A stretch of 64,000 nucleotides of DNA, from assembly GCF_009707485.1 (NCBI RefSeq), contig NZ_CP046121.1:62001-126000 (forward strand), in the 5' to 3' direction. Source of the stretch: Nostocoides sp. HKS02 (GTDB taxonomy: Bacteria; Actinomycetota; Actinomycetes; Actinomycetales; Dermatophilaceae). Shown here one piece after another: positions 46,720 to 55,414 of the stretch (its first letter is position 1; the number at the start of each line of letters is the position of its first letter). The notes under the pieces are model-generated. The model had not been told where the DNA came from and ran no database searches. It saw only the letters and a list, made by a program, of their open reading frames with translations. The translations under genes and the position numbers were made by a program.

Positions 46720-47686
46720 ATGACCACCCACGAGGGCGCCTTGAACACCGTGCCCACCCCCCGGGTGATCCACACCGCGCAAGCCCTCGTTGACGAGGTG
46801 GTCGTGGTGGACGCGCTGCCGGTGCGCGGTGGCAACGCGGTGGCGCACTCCTACGCGCGCTATGCCGGGGGAGCGGTGAACATCCTCGTCGCGGCGGCAC
46901 GCTCCGGCGCATCCGCGGTGCTCGCCGGGTCGGTGGGGACCGGCCCCAACGGCGACCTGGTGCGGTCGGCGCTGGCGGCGGAGGGAGTCGCCGTGAGCAG
47001 CCCGGCTGTCGCGGAGCTCGACACCGGCATCTGCGTCGTCATGGTCGAGCCGAGCGCGGAGCGCACCTTCGTGACGACCCAGGGCGCTGAGCGTCGCATC
47101 AGCCTGGAGTCCCTGCAGACCTCGGCGCCCGTGCCCGGCGACCTAGTCTGCGTGAGTGGCTTCTCGCTGGTGGGCCGCACCCGCGACCCGCTCCTGGGCT
47201 GGCTCGCGGGCCTCGCGCCCGGGGTGGTCGTCGTGCTCGACCCGGGCGCGGCCTTCGCAGGGCTGCCCGAGGCAGTGCAGCGGCGCGTGCTCGCGCGCAC
47301 AACGGTGTGGACCACCAACGCCCAGGAGGCCGAGCAGCTCACCGGACACGCCGACCCCGTGGCCTCGGCCGCGGCGCTCGCGCGTCGGCTGCCGGCCGAT
47401 GCCGTCTGCATCGTCCGCGACGGGCCCAACGGGTGCCAGCTGCGCGAGGGGGAGCCGCTCGGCACACCTGCCCGGTCATCCGCAGGAGGCGATCGACACC
47501 AACGGCGCCGGGGACACCCACACCGGGGTGCTCGTCGCGTGCCGTGCGGCCGGCTCGGACTGGGACACGGCGGCGCGCCGGGCCAATGCGGCGGGGGCGA
47601 TCAAGGTGACGCGGCGCGGTCCAGCCACCGCGCCGACAGCGGCGGAGATCGACGCCTTCCTCGCCGGGCGGGACGCGTCGGCGTAG
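46720..47686 (+). CDS. PfkB/ribokinase-family kinase, frameshifted in this sequence
   Basis: About 321 residues after repair. Phosphorylates a sugar or nucleoside using ATP. ARYAGGAVNILVAAARSGA and VLAGSVGTGPNGDLVRSAL form the N-terminal Gly-rich signature region, VWTTNAQEAEQLTG the middle block, and IDTNGAGDTHTGVLVACRAA, in the second frame, the anion hole with catalytic Asp. The frame breaks between the G5 run at 47448 and the GG at 47461-47462; one base too many. The GGCATACT element 9 nt before the ATG may serve as -10. Substrate unknown. Confidence 0.8.
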
Positions 47687-47692
47687 GCGTCG

Positions 47693-48397
47693 TCACTGCC
47701 AGACGCTGACAACCTCACGGACGGCCAGGGCGGTGGCGCCGGCGCAGACGAGGATGAACGAGCCGTTCCACACGGTGCGCGGGATGTGCGTCAGGGTGGC
47801 GAGGACCGCTGGGTCGCTCGTGCGGGTGCGCGAGCGCAGCACTGCACCGAGATGTCGCCACGCCCCCACGAGCAGCACGGTGCCGGACGCGACGAGCGCC
47901 TGTGCCTGCACCGCGTCATCACGCCACCACCAGAGGGTGCCGGTCGCGACGAGCGCCGTCAGCATCACGACCGCAGTGAGCAGGGAGCGCACCCGGACCA
48001 GGGCGAGGACCAGGACGACGACCACGAGGGTGAGGGCTGGTGCCGCCCAGCCACGACCTGCCGTCCAGATCAGCACCGCGCCCACCACGGCCGGCGCGGG
48101 GTAACCGGCCCAGGTCGACAGGATCCGGCCCGGGCCGCGCGAGGGCCCGACGGTGACCGCGTGCCCGGACATGTCGCCCCGCAGCATGAAACCCGTGAAG
48201 CGCCGTCCCACGGCCAGGCCCACCATGGCGTGACCGAGCTCGTGGACGAGAGTCACCGCCAGTCGCAGGACCTGCCAGACGGCGGGCACGGCCACGACGA
48301 TGACGGCTGCCACCAAGGCCACGGTCACGGCTGACGCACTCATGGCGACCTGACCCGTCGCGGGTTCCAGCCGGCTGCGCACGCTTTCCCAGTCCAC
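47693..48397 (-). CDS. M50-like membrane metalloprotease
   Basis: 234 residues with about six helices. The zinc motif HELGHAMVGLAVGRR lies at the end of a membrane segment near residue 52, as in site-2-type proteases and the actinobacterial M50B-like group. GYPAPAVVGAVLIW follows. The Asn/Asp-Pro-Gly second motif of classical S2P enzymes is not evident, so activity is plausible but not assured. GTG at 48397 follows TAGGTT by 7 nt. It converges on the PfkB gene. Confidence 0.78.
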   Translation of the reverse strand: MDWESVRSRLEPATGQVAMSASAVTVALVAAVIVVAVPAVWQVLRLAVTLVHELGHAMVGLAVGRRFTGFMLRGDMSGHAVTVGPSRGPGRILSTWAGYPAPAVVGAVLIWTAGRGWAAPALTLVVVVLVLALVRVRSLLTAVVMLTALVATGTLWWWRDDAVQAQALVASGTVLLVGAWRHLGAVLRSRTRTSDPAVLATLTHIPRTVWNGSFILVCAGATALAVREVVSVWQ

Positions 48398-48438
48398 GGC
48401 GGCGAACCTAGCCGACCGCGCCGTGCGGGCCCCGGCGG

Positions 48439-49437
48439 CTACCGGCGGGCGGTGCGATGGGCTTCGACGAGGCGGTCGTAGATCGCATCGACCCTTTCAT
48501 CGACCTGGCGCCGGGCCGGGTCGGCGTCGTGCCAGGCGACGATCTCCCGGGCGCCCTGCGCGAACGGGACCGTGGCCGTCCAGCCCGGCACCCGCGACCG
48601 GATCTTGCTGTTGTCGAAGACCATGGAGTGCGCCTTGTCGCCGAGCAACGAGGACCCGAAGTCGGCGTCCACGGCGGCGATGGCCTCGGACGGGACGTGC
48701 ACCAACCGGGGCTCGACCCCGGCGGCCTCGGCGAGGTCGGTGTAGATGCGGTTCCACGTCGGTGCCTCGTCGGAGGTGATGTGGAACGCCTCGCCCAACG
48801 CGTCGCGCCGTCCCAGCAGCCCCACGAAGGCACGGGCGAAGTCGGTGTGGTGGGTGATCGTCCACAAGGAGGTGCCGTCGCCGTGGACGACGACCTCCTG
48901 GCCGCGACGCATCCGCTCGACCACGGTCCACCGGCCCTCGAACGGCGGCAGGGTGTGGTCGTAGGTGTGCGAGGGGCGCACGACGGTCGTCGGCAGCGCG
49001 GCGTCGCGATAGGCCCGGACCAGCAGGTCCTCGCAGGCGATCTTGTTGCGGGAGTAGGCCCAGAACGGGTTGCGCAGCGGCGTGGACTCGGTGACGGGAA
49101 GCCTGTTCGGCGGCGTCTGGTAGGCCGAGGCCGAGCTGATGAAGACGTACTGCCCGGTGCGGCTGGCGAACTGGTCGAGCTGCTGCTGGACCTGGTCGGG
49201 GGTGAACGAGAGGAAGTCCGCGACGACGTCGAACTCGCGGTCGCCGACTGCTGCCCGCACCGCCTCGGCATCGCGCACATCCGCGTGCAGGACCTCGACC
49301 CCCTCCACTGGGGGATGGGTCGTGCTGGTGCCCCGGTTGAGCGCGGTGACCGCCCACCCCTGGGCCAGCGCCTCGCGCGTGCAGGCCGAGCTGATCACGC
49401 CCGTGCCGCCGATGAACAGAACTGACTGGGCACTCAT
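48439..49437 (-). CDS. NAD-dependent epimerase/dehydratase (extended SDR)
   Basis: 332 residues. VLFIGGTGVISSACTREALA is the Gly-x-x-Gly-x-x dinucleotide loop in variant form. FISSASAY carries the catalytic Ser, and YSRNKIACEDLLV the Tyr-x-x-x-Lys pair. The C-terminal half resembles sugar-nucleotide or isoflavone-type reductase-like epimerases (WTITHHTDFARAFVGLLG). The substrate cannot be named. TAGGGT ends 6 nt before the ATG, so it is probably leaderless. It has no clear operon partner. Confidence 0.84.
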   Translation of the reverse strand: MSAQSVLFIGGTGVISSACTREALAQGWAVTALNRGTSTTHPPVEGVEVLHADVRDAEAVRAAVGDREFDVVADFLSFTPDQVQQQLDQFASRTGQYVFISSASAYQTPPNRLPVTESTPLRNPFWAYSRNKIACEDLLVRAYRDAALPTTVVRPSHTYDHTLPPFEGRWTVVERMRRGQEVVVHGDGTSLWTITHHTDFARAFVGLLGRRDALGEAFHITSDEAPTWNRIYTDLAEAAGVEPRLVHVPSEAIAAVDADFGSSLLGDKAHSMVFDNSKIRSRVPGWTATVPFAQGAREIVAWHDADPARRQVDERVDAIYDRLVEAHRTARR

Positions 49438-49480
49438 GCGTCCACCCTAGGCCGGTCGGCGCCACCCATCGGAGCCTGGC

Positions 49481-49870
49481 TCAGCGCAACCGGGCCAGGT
49501 CCTCCTGGCAGCGCCGCTCGAACTGCTCGAGCTCGGTGAGGGCGTCCTCGAGGTCGCGGCGGCGCTGCTCGAGGTCGGTGCGGCGCTCGTCGATCTGGCC
49601 GAGCACGTACTCGAGCTGGCTCGCCTTGCCGCGGGGGCGGTCGTAGAGGTCGATGATCGTCCGGATCTCCTCCAGCGGGAAGCCGAGCCGCTTGCCGCGC
49701 AGGATCAGGGCCAGCCGGGTCCGGTCGCGACGGTGGTAGACGCGGGTGGTGCCCCGGCGCTCCGGCGTGATCAGGCCGAGGTCCTCGTAGTGCCGCACGG
49801 TGCGGTGCGTCACCGCGAACTCGTCCGCGATGTCCCGGATGGTCCACGTCTCACGCTCCGGGGCTGGCAT
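49481..49870 (-). CDS. MerR-family transcriptional regulator
   Basis: 129 residues. The N-terminal winged helix-turn-helix is WTIRDIADEFAVTHRTVRHY (helices 1-2), EDLGLITPERRGTTRVYHRR (wing) and LALILRGKRLGFPLEEIRTI. A long dimerisation helix (QIDERRTDLEQRRRDLEDAL) follows, ending in FERRCQEDLARLR. There is no large ligand domain or metal-binding Cys cluster. It is divergent from an acyl-CoA dehydrogenase gene with a two-unit near-palindrome between them, the arrangement of LiuR-like regulators of branched-chain amino-acid catabolism. Confidence 0.88.
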   Translation of the reverse strand: MPAPERETWTIRDIADEFAVTHRTVRHYEDLGLITPERRGTTRVYHRRDRTRLALILRGKRLGFPLEEIRTIIDLYDRPRGKASQLEYVLGQIDERRTDLEQRRRDLEDALTELEQFERRCQEDLARLR

Positions 49871-49885
49871 ACCGGTGAGTATTGC

Positions 49886-49907
49886 TTTACGTTTACGTCA
49901 ACGTCAA
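49886..49907. promoter_or_regulatory. Probable MerR-family operator between regulator and acyl-CoA dehydrogenase
   Basis: A 22-bp imperfect palindrome with half-sites TTTACGTTTAC (49886-49896) and GTCAACGTCAA (49897-49907); 9 of 11 base pairs match. It lies 15 bp from the MerR start and 70 bp from the dehydrogenase start. It is strikingly A/T-rich for this genome. It resembles the TTTACG-type sites reported for LiuR regulators, but that similarity is from memory. Confidence 0.6.
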
Positions 49908-49977
49908 GTAACTGACGGTATGCCGGGCGGTCGGGCGATCCTCGCGCCGCACCTACGACAACGAGAGTGGGAGCACG

Positions 49978-51159
49978 ATGTTCGAGCTGAGCAAGGAGCA
50001 CGAGGACTTCCGGAAGGTCGTCCGGGAGTTCGCCGAGGCCGAGGTCGAGCCGCACATCGCGAAGTGGGACAAGGACCACTACTTCCCGAGCGAGCTCGTG
50101 CCCAAGATGGGGGAGCTGGGCCTGTTCGGCCTCGTCGTGCCCGAGGAGTTCGGCGGTATGGGCGCCGACGGCGACTTCACCAGCCTCTGTGTCGCGATCG
50201 AGGAGCTCGGCCGGGTCGACCAGTCGATCGGCATCACGCTGTCCGCGGGCGTGGGCCTGGGCATCAACCCGATCCTGACCTACGGCACCCAGGAGCAGAA
50301 GGAGCGCTTCCTGCCCGACCTCGTCGCTGGCCGTGCGCTCGCGGGCTTCGGCCTCACCGAGCCCGACGCCGGGTCCGATGCCGGTGCCACCCGCACCAAG
50401 GCCACCCGTGACGGCGACGACTGGGTGGTGAACGGCGCCAAGGCGTTCATCACGAACTCGGGCACCGACATCACCTCGGTCGTGACCGTGACGGCCCGCA
50501 CCGGCACCAACGATGACGGGTCCGCGCAGCTCAGCGCCATCATGATCCCTTCCGGCACACCGGGGTTCACGGTCGAGCCGGCCTACGACAAGCTCGGGTG
50601 GCACGCGTCCGACACCCATGGCCTGACGTTCGAGAACTGCCGCGTCCCGGCCGACCACCTGCTCGGCCGCGAGGGCGACGGGTTCAAGCAGTTCCTCAAG
50701 ACCCTCGACGACGGCCGCATCGCCATCTCCGCGCTCGCGGTCGGCATGAGCCAGCGCATGCTCGAGGAGACGACCGAGTACGCCAAGACCCGCAAGGCGT
50801 TCGGCAAGCCGATCGGGGTCAACCAGGGCATCTCGTTCCAGATCGCCGACCTTGCCGTCATGGTCGAGGCCTCGCGCCAGTTGACCTACAAGGCCGCCTG
50901 GCTCAAGGACGAGCTGGAGCACGGCCGCCGCTCGGTCAAGGAGGTCAAGCAGGCGGCCGCCGTCTGCAAGCTCTACGCGACCGAGGCGGCCGTCACGGCG
51001 ACCCGCATCGCGACCCAGGTCTTCGGCGGCAACGGCTTCATGGAGGAGTACCCCGTCGCCCGGTTCTACCGCGACGCGAAGATCCTCGAGATCGGCGAGG
51101 GCACCTCCGAGGTGCAGCGCATGGTGATCGCCCGGCACCTCGGCCTGCCCAGCGCATGA
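49978..51159 (+). CDS. Acyl-CoA dehydrogenase
   Basis: FAD enzyme that introduces an alpha-beta double bond into an acyl-CoA. 393 residues. FGLTEPDAGSDAGATRTKA and VNGAKAFITNSG are the FAD-domain blocks, WHASDTHGLTFENCRVPADH the substrate-domain block, and YPVARFYRDAKILEIGEGTS carries the Glu-Gly catalytic region, positioned as in isovaleryl/short-chain enzymes. A GGGAG ribosome-binding site precedes the ATG. The next gene, a carboxyltransferase, overlaps by ATGA. A MerR regulator is divergent. Leucine or other branched-chain catabolism is the likely setting. Confidence 0.93.
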   Translation: MFELSKEHEDFRKVVREFAEAEVEPHIAKWDKDHYFPSELVPKMGELGLFGLVVPEEFGGMGADGDFTSLCVAIEELGRVDQSIGITLSAGVGLGINPILTYGTQEQKERFLPDLVAGRALAGFGLTEPDAGSDAGATRTKATRDGDDWVVNGAKAFITNSGTDITSVVTVTARTGTNDDGSAQLSAIMIPSGTPGFTVEPAYDKLGWHASDTHGLTFENCRVPADHLLGREGDGFKQFLKTLDDGRIAISALAVGMSQRMLEETTEYAKTRKAFGKPIGVNQGISFQIADLAVMVEASRQLTYKAAWLKDELEHGRRSVKEVKQAAAVCKLYATEAAVTATRIATQVFGGNGFMEEYPVARFYRDAKILEIGEGTSEVQRMVIARHLGLPSA

Positions 51160-52800
51160 CCACCGAGCTGCGAGAGGGTATGCCGGTGACCCCCACCACG
51201 TCGTCCGTCCCGTCCACGCCGTCGGTCCAGCCCCCCGTTCGCGGTGGGCGAGGACTCCGGCACCGATCCCAAGGTGACCGACGTCCGTGAGCGGCTCGCC
51301 GCGGCATACCAGGACTCGGCGGTTGCCACGGAGAAGGCTCAGGCCAAGCTCGACTCCCAGGCCAAGCTCTACGTACGCGACCGCATCGCGCTGTTGTTCG
51401 ACGAGGGCAGCTTCGTCGAGGACGGCCGGTATGCCAACGCGACCGCCCAGGGCCTGCCCGCTGACGGTGTGGTGACGGGCCGTGGCACGGTCGACGGGCG
51501 CGCGGCCGTCGTCATCGCCAACGACCCCACGGTGAAGGCCGGTTCCTGGGGTGCGCGAACGGTCGAGAAGATCGTGCGCGCGACCGAGATGGCGTTGCGC
51601 GAGGAGCTGCCCGTCTTCTGGTTCGTCGACTCGGCGGGTGCGCGCATCACCGACCAGGTCGAGATGTTCCCCGGACGCCGCGGCGCGGGTCGCATCTTCC
51701 ACAACCAGGTCGCGCTCTCCGGCAAGGTGCCCCAGGTCTGCTGCCTGTTCGGCCCCAGTGCCGCGGGCGGCGCGTACATCCCCTCGTTCACGGACCTGGT
51801 CATCATGGTCGAGGACAACGCGTCGATGTACCTGGGCAGTCCACGCATGGCCGAGATGGTGGTGGGAGAGAAGGTCTCGCTCGAGGACATGGGCGGGGCG
51901 CGGATGCACTGCACCGTGTCAGGGGTCGGCGACCTGCTCGTCTCCGACGACACCGAAGCCATCGAGCTGGCCAAGCTCTACTTCTCCTACCTCCCGACCA
52001 GCTGGCGCTCGGAGCTGCCGGCGTACGCGCCGGAGGAGCCCGCGACGCCGCTCACCCGGCACACGGTGCCCGAGCGGGAGAGCCAGCCGTTCGACATCCA
52101 CGAGGTCATCGACGGCCTGGTCGACGACGAGTCGTTCTTCGAGGTCAAGCCGTTGTTCGCACCCGAGCTCGTGATCGGCTTCGGACGGATGGCCGGCGAG
52201 ACCGTTGGCATCGTGGCCAACAACTCGATGGTCAAGGGCGGGGTGCTGTTCAGCGACAGCGCCGACAAGGCCGCGCGGTTCATCTGGCTGTGCGACGCAT
52301 ACTCGATCCCGCTGGTCTACCTTGCCGACGTCCCGGGCTTCATGATCGGCTCCGAGGTCGAGCGCGGTGGCATCATCCGGCACGGCGCGAAGATGGTGCA
52401 CGCGGTGTCCTCGGCGACGGTCCCCCAGTTCTGCGTCATCGTCCGCAAGGCCTATGGCGCCGGGCTCTACGCCATGGGCGGTCCGGGTTTCGCCCCCGAT
52501 GCGACCATCGCGCTGCCCACGGCACGGATCGCGGTCATGGGTCCGGAGGCCGCGGTGAACGCGGTCTACGCCAACAAGATCGCGGCGATCGAGGACGAGG
52601 CCGAGCGCGAGCAGTTCGTCCAGGACATGCGGCGCGAGTACGAGCAGGACGTCGACCTCGAGCGGCTGGCTGCCGACCTGGTGCTCGACCAGATCATCGA
52701 GGCGGACGCCCTGCGGGATGAGCTGCTGCTGCGACTGCGGTACGCCAAGGGTCGCGAGCGCCACTTCTCCACCAAGCGCCGCGACATCCCGCCGGTCTGA
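51156..52800 (+). CDS. Acyl-CoA carboxylase beta (carboxyltransferase) subunit, probable 5' frameshift
   Basis: The main body, open from 51244, has 518 codons. KLYVRDRIALLFDEGSFVED is the N-terminal family block, FWFVDSAGARITDQVEMFPG and CCLFGPSAAGGAYIPSFTDL the first CoA-side loops, and LVYLADVPGFMIGSEVERGG and VRKAYGAGLYAMGG the second. An ATG at 51156 overlaps the dehydrogenase stop. Its frame joins the body if one C is removed from the C6 run at 51231-51236, adding about 29 residues. Otherwise translation starts at GTG 51244 or 51273. Methylcrotonyl- or another acyl-CoA is plausible; the acyl group is unknown. Confidence 0.85.
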
Positions 52801-52818
52801 GCTTGCTCCACGGCTCGG

Positions 52819-53478
52819 CTAGGTGGGGATGCCCGACGCGCGGAGCTGGTGCCACAGCAGGCCGAGCTCGCCGAGCAGCTCGCGCAGCAGGGGCAGGGAG
52901 AGCCCGACGACATTGCTCGGGTCGCCCTCGATGGCCGAGACATAGGGCCCACCGAGCCCGTCGAGGGTGAACGCGCCGGCGACCCGCAACGGCTCGCCCG
53001 AGGCGACGTAGGCCTCGATCTCGGCATCGGTGAGGCGGGCGAAGTGCACGGTGGTCGAGGCGGTGGCGCCCAGGGTCGCACCGGTGCCGCCGAGGTCGCT
53101 GTCCCGCGTGTCGACGACCCAGTGGCCGGTGTGGAGCACGCCGGCGGTGCCGCGCATCCGCTGCCATCGGGCGACGGCCTCGGCAGCCGAGGCCGGCTTG
53201 CCGTGGACCTCGCCGTCGAGCTCGAGCACCGAGTCGCACCCCACGATGACCGCGTGGTCGATCTGGGCCGCGACGTCCTCGGCCTTGGCCCGGGCGAGGA
53301 GCAGGGCGATGTCCTCGGCGGCCAGCTCACCGTAGGTCGTGCGGGCGGCATCGAGGACCGCTGCCTCGTCGACCCCGCTGACCACGACGCTCGGGTCGAT
53401 CCCCGCGGCGTGGAGCAGCTTCTTGCGTGCGGGGGAGGCTGAGGCGAGGACGAGGCTGATGGGTGCTGGGCTGGTCAC
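52819..53478 (-). CDS. maf: Maf-family nucleotide pyrophosphatase
   Basis: Hydrolyses non-canonical or modified nucleoside triphosphates (house-cleaning) and has been linked to septum control. 219 residues. LVLASASPARKKLL is the N-terminal signature, VIVGCDSVLELDGEVHGKP the catalytic Asp region, and VHFARLTDAEIEAYVASGEP the C-terminal block. GAFTLDGLGGPYVSAIEGD completes the pocket. GTG at 53478 is chosen because a TAGCGT box ends 7 nt before it; an earlier GTG lies inside that box. In actinobacteria maf is commonly near acyl-CoA carboxylase genes, as here. Confidence 0.92.
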   Translation of the reverse strand: MTSPAPISLVLASASPARKKLLHAAGIDPSVVVSGVDEAAVLDAARTTYGELAAEDIALLLARAKAEDVAAQIDHAVIVGCDSVLELDGEVHGKPASAAEAVARWQRMRGTAGVLHTGHWVVDTRDSDLGGTGATLGATASTTVHFARLTDAEIEAYVASGEPLRVAGAFTLDGLGGPYVSAIEGDPSNVVGLSLPLLRELLGELGLLWHQLRASGIPT

Positions 53479-53488
53479 CGACGTCACG

Positions 53489-55363
53489 CTAGCCGAGCTG
53501 CTCGTCGACGAAACACCATCGCCAGGACTCGCCGGGCTCGAAACTGCGCATGACCGGGTGGGCCGACTCGCGGAAGTGGGCCGAGGCGTGTCGCTGCGGT
53601 GAGGAGTCGCAACAGCCGACGTGGCCGCAGTCGAGGCAGAGCCGCAGGTGCACCCAGGTCGTGCCATCACGCAGGCACTCCTCGCACCCGTGCGGGCTCG
53701 TGGGTGCCACGAACCGGTTGTGGTGGGCGGCCAGGTGCTCGCACTCGTCCCCGGCGCGCTCTGGCGGCAGCATGGGCTCGTCGCGCAGCGCCTCGGTGCG
53801 GTCGTCGATGCGGTCGAGCATGGATTCCTCGATGTCGAGCTGGGCCATCACGTGGGCGAGTACCTCTTGGTCCACGATCCCCGCACCGCGGATGCGCAGC
53901 AACTCCGAACGTTCCGCCTGGAGCATGATCAGCCGCATCCGTCGGTACGTCTCGCTGGGCGTCTCGGCGCCGGCGCGCCCCTGACCGAGCCGCTCCCAGA
54001 CGATGTTGGTGCGGTTCTCGGCCCGGTCGCGCAGGGTCTGGATGACGGTGGGGTCGGACTGGTCGCAGTCCTCCAGGGCCGCGATCCCGGCCGCCACGGA
54101 CGCCTGGAGGATGGTCGCCTCCTGCAGGGCGTCCTCGCGCGGGTCGGGCCCGCGCACCCGCAGCCGGCGCGCCAGCCACGGCAGCGTCGTGCCCTGAACC
54201 ACGAGGCTCGCCACGGTGACGAACATGGCCAGCCACACGAGCATGCCGCGCTGCGGGGTGTCGGCGGGGAGGGTCAGCGCAGCGGCCAGCGTGACCACGC
54301 CCCGCATGCCCGCCCAGGAGAGGATCGCGTTGTGCGCGCCCGACTGGCTCTCGCGAGTCGTCCGGTGCTTCACCAGCTGCTCCAGCCAGCGGACCGGGAA
54401 CAGGTAGACCGGGCGGAGCACCGTCACCGCGAGGAAGACCGCGAGCGACACCCCGAGGACTCGAGGCCAGCCGAGTCCGGACCGCGCCACGTCGGCGACG
54501 ATCCGGCGCATCTGCAGCCCGATGAGCAGGAAGACCGCGTGCTCGAGCAGGAACTGCACGGACGTCCAGTTGATCCGCTCGCTGAGCCGCGACGAGGCCG
54601 TCTGCACCATGGGTGACTTGTGGCCGAGGAGCAGCCCCGCTACGACGACCGCAAGCACCCCGGACCCGTGGAAGTGCTCGGTGGGCAGGTAGGCGAGGTA
54701 CGGGACGATGAACGACAGCGAGGTGTCGAGCGCGGGGTCGGTCAGCTGCCGGCGCAGCAGCCCGATGACGAGTGCCACGAGCACCCCGAACCCGAGACCG
54801 AGGACCACGGCCGTCGCGAAGTCGAACACCACCGAGCCGAACGACACGGCCCCGACGGTCGTGAACGCGACGATCGCCGTGCGCAGGGAGACCAGCGCGG
54901 TGGCGTCGTTGACGAGGGACTCGCCCTCGAGGATGGTGACGACGCGGCGCGGCAGGCCGATCCGTCGCGCCACCGCCGACGCGGCGACGGCATCCGGGGG
55001 TGCCACGACCGCGCCGAGCGCGAAGGCGACGGCGAAGGGCACCGGCAGCAGCCACCAGGTGACCAACCCGACGCCAGCCGCGGTGAACAGCACCAAGCCC
55101 ACGGACAGCGACAGGATCGCCGAGGTGTTGGCCCGGAAGTCCACGAGCGAGGTGCGGACGGCCGCGGCATACAGCAGGGGCGGGAGCAGCCCGATGAGCA
55201 CCACCTGCGGGGTGAGCTGGGGCTCCTTGATGAACGGGACGTAGGACGCGACGATGCCCACGACGATCAGCACCAGCGGCGCGGGCGCACCGATCTTGCG
55301 AGCGAAGCCGGCGACGATGATGACGGTCGCCACGAGCACGACCAGGGTCAGGGCGAGTTCCAC
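53489..55363 (-). CDS. CPA1 sodium/proton antiporter with C-terminal UBP-type zinc finger
   Basis: 624 residues. Residues 1-415 form the CPA1/NhaP exchanger with about twelve helices. APPDAVAASAVARRIGLPRR and LEGESLVNDATALVSLR, the latter with the ion-binding Asn-Asp, are hallmark segments. WAGMRGVVTLAAALTLP is a further conserved helix. A helical region follows, and residues about 545-620 form a ubiquitin-protease-type zinc finger: CEHLAAHHNRF, then CEECLRDG, CLDCGHVGCCDSS and HASAHFRESAHPV. GTG at 55363 has an AGGA site. The finger probably senses or binds a partner; nothing nearby suggests ubiquitin-like modification. Confidence 0.88.
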   Translation of the reverse strand: MELALTLVVLVATVIIVAGFARKIGAPAPLVLIVVGIVASYVPFIKEPQLTPQVVLIGLLPPLLYAAAVRTSLVDFRANTSAILSLSVGLVLFTAAGVGLVTWWLLPVPFAVAFALGAVVAPPDAVAASAVARRIGLPRRVVTILEGESLVNDATALVSLRTAIVAFTTVGAVSFGSVVFDFATAVVLGLGFGVLVALVIGLLRRQLTDPALDTSLSFIVPYLAYLPTEHFHGSGVLAVVVAGLLLGHKSPMVQTASSRLSERINWTSVQFLLEHAVFLLIGLQMRRIVADVARSGLGWPRVLGVSLAVFLAVTVLRPVYLFPVRWLEQLVKHRTTRESQSGAHNAILSWAGMRGVVTLAAALTLPADTPQRGMLVWLAMFVTVASLVVQGTTLPWLARRLRVRGPDPREDALQEATILQASVAAGIAALEDCDQSDPTVIQTLRDRAENRTNIVWERLGQGRAGAETPSETYRRMRLIMLQAERSELLRIRGAGIVDQEVLAHVMAQLDIEESMLDRIDDRTEALRDEPMLPPERAGDECEHLAAHHNRFVAPTSPHGCEECLRDGTTWVHLRLCLDCGHVGCCDSSPQRHASAHFRESAHPVMRSFEPGESWRWCFVDEQLG

Positions 55364-55414
55364 CTGCGCATCCTCGCACCTCGCGCAGGACAGGGCGCCC
55401 GCGCGAGACCCCGG

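Noticed and set aside
53489-55363. Two separate genes (antiporter and zinc-finger protein) fused by a read-through error
   Set aside because: The frame is continuous with a helical linker and no start signals before the zinc finger, and such fusions are known in related bacteria.
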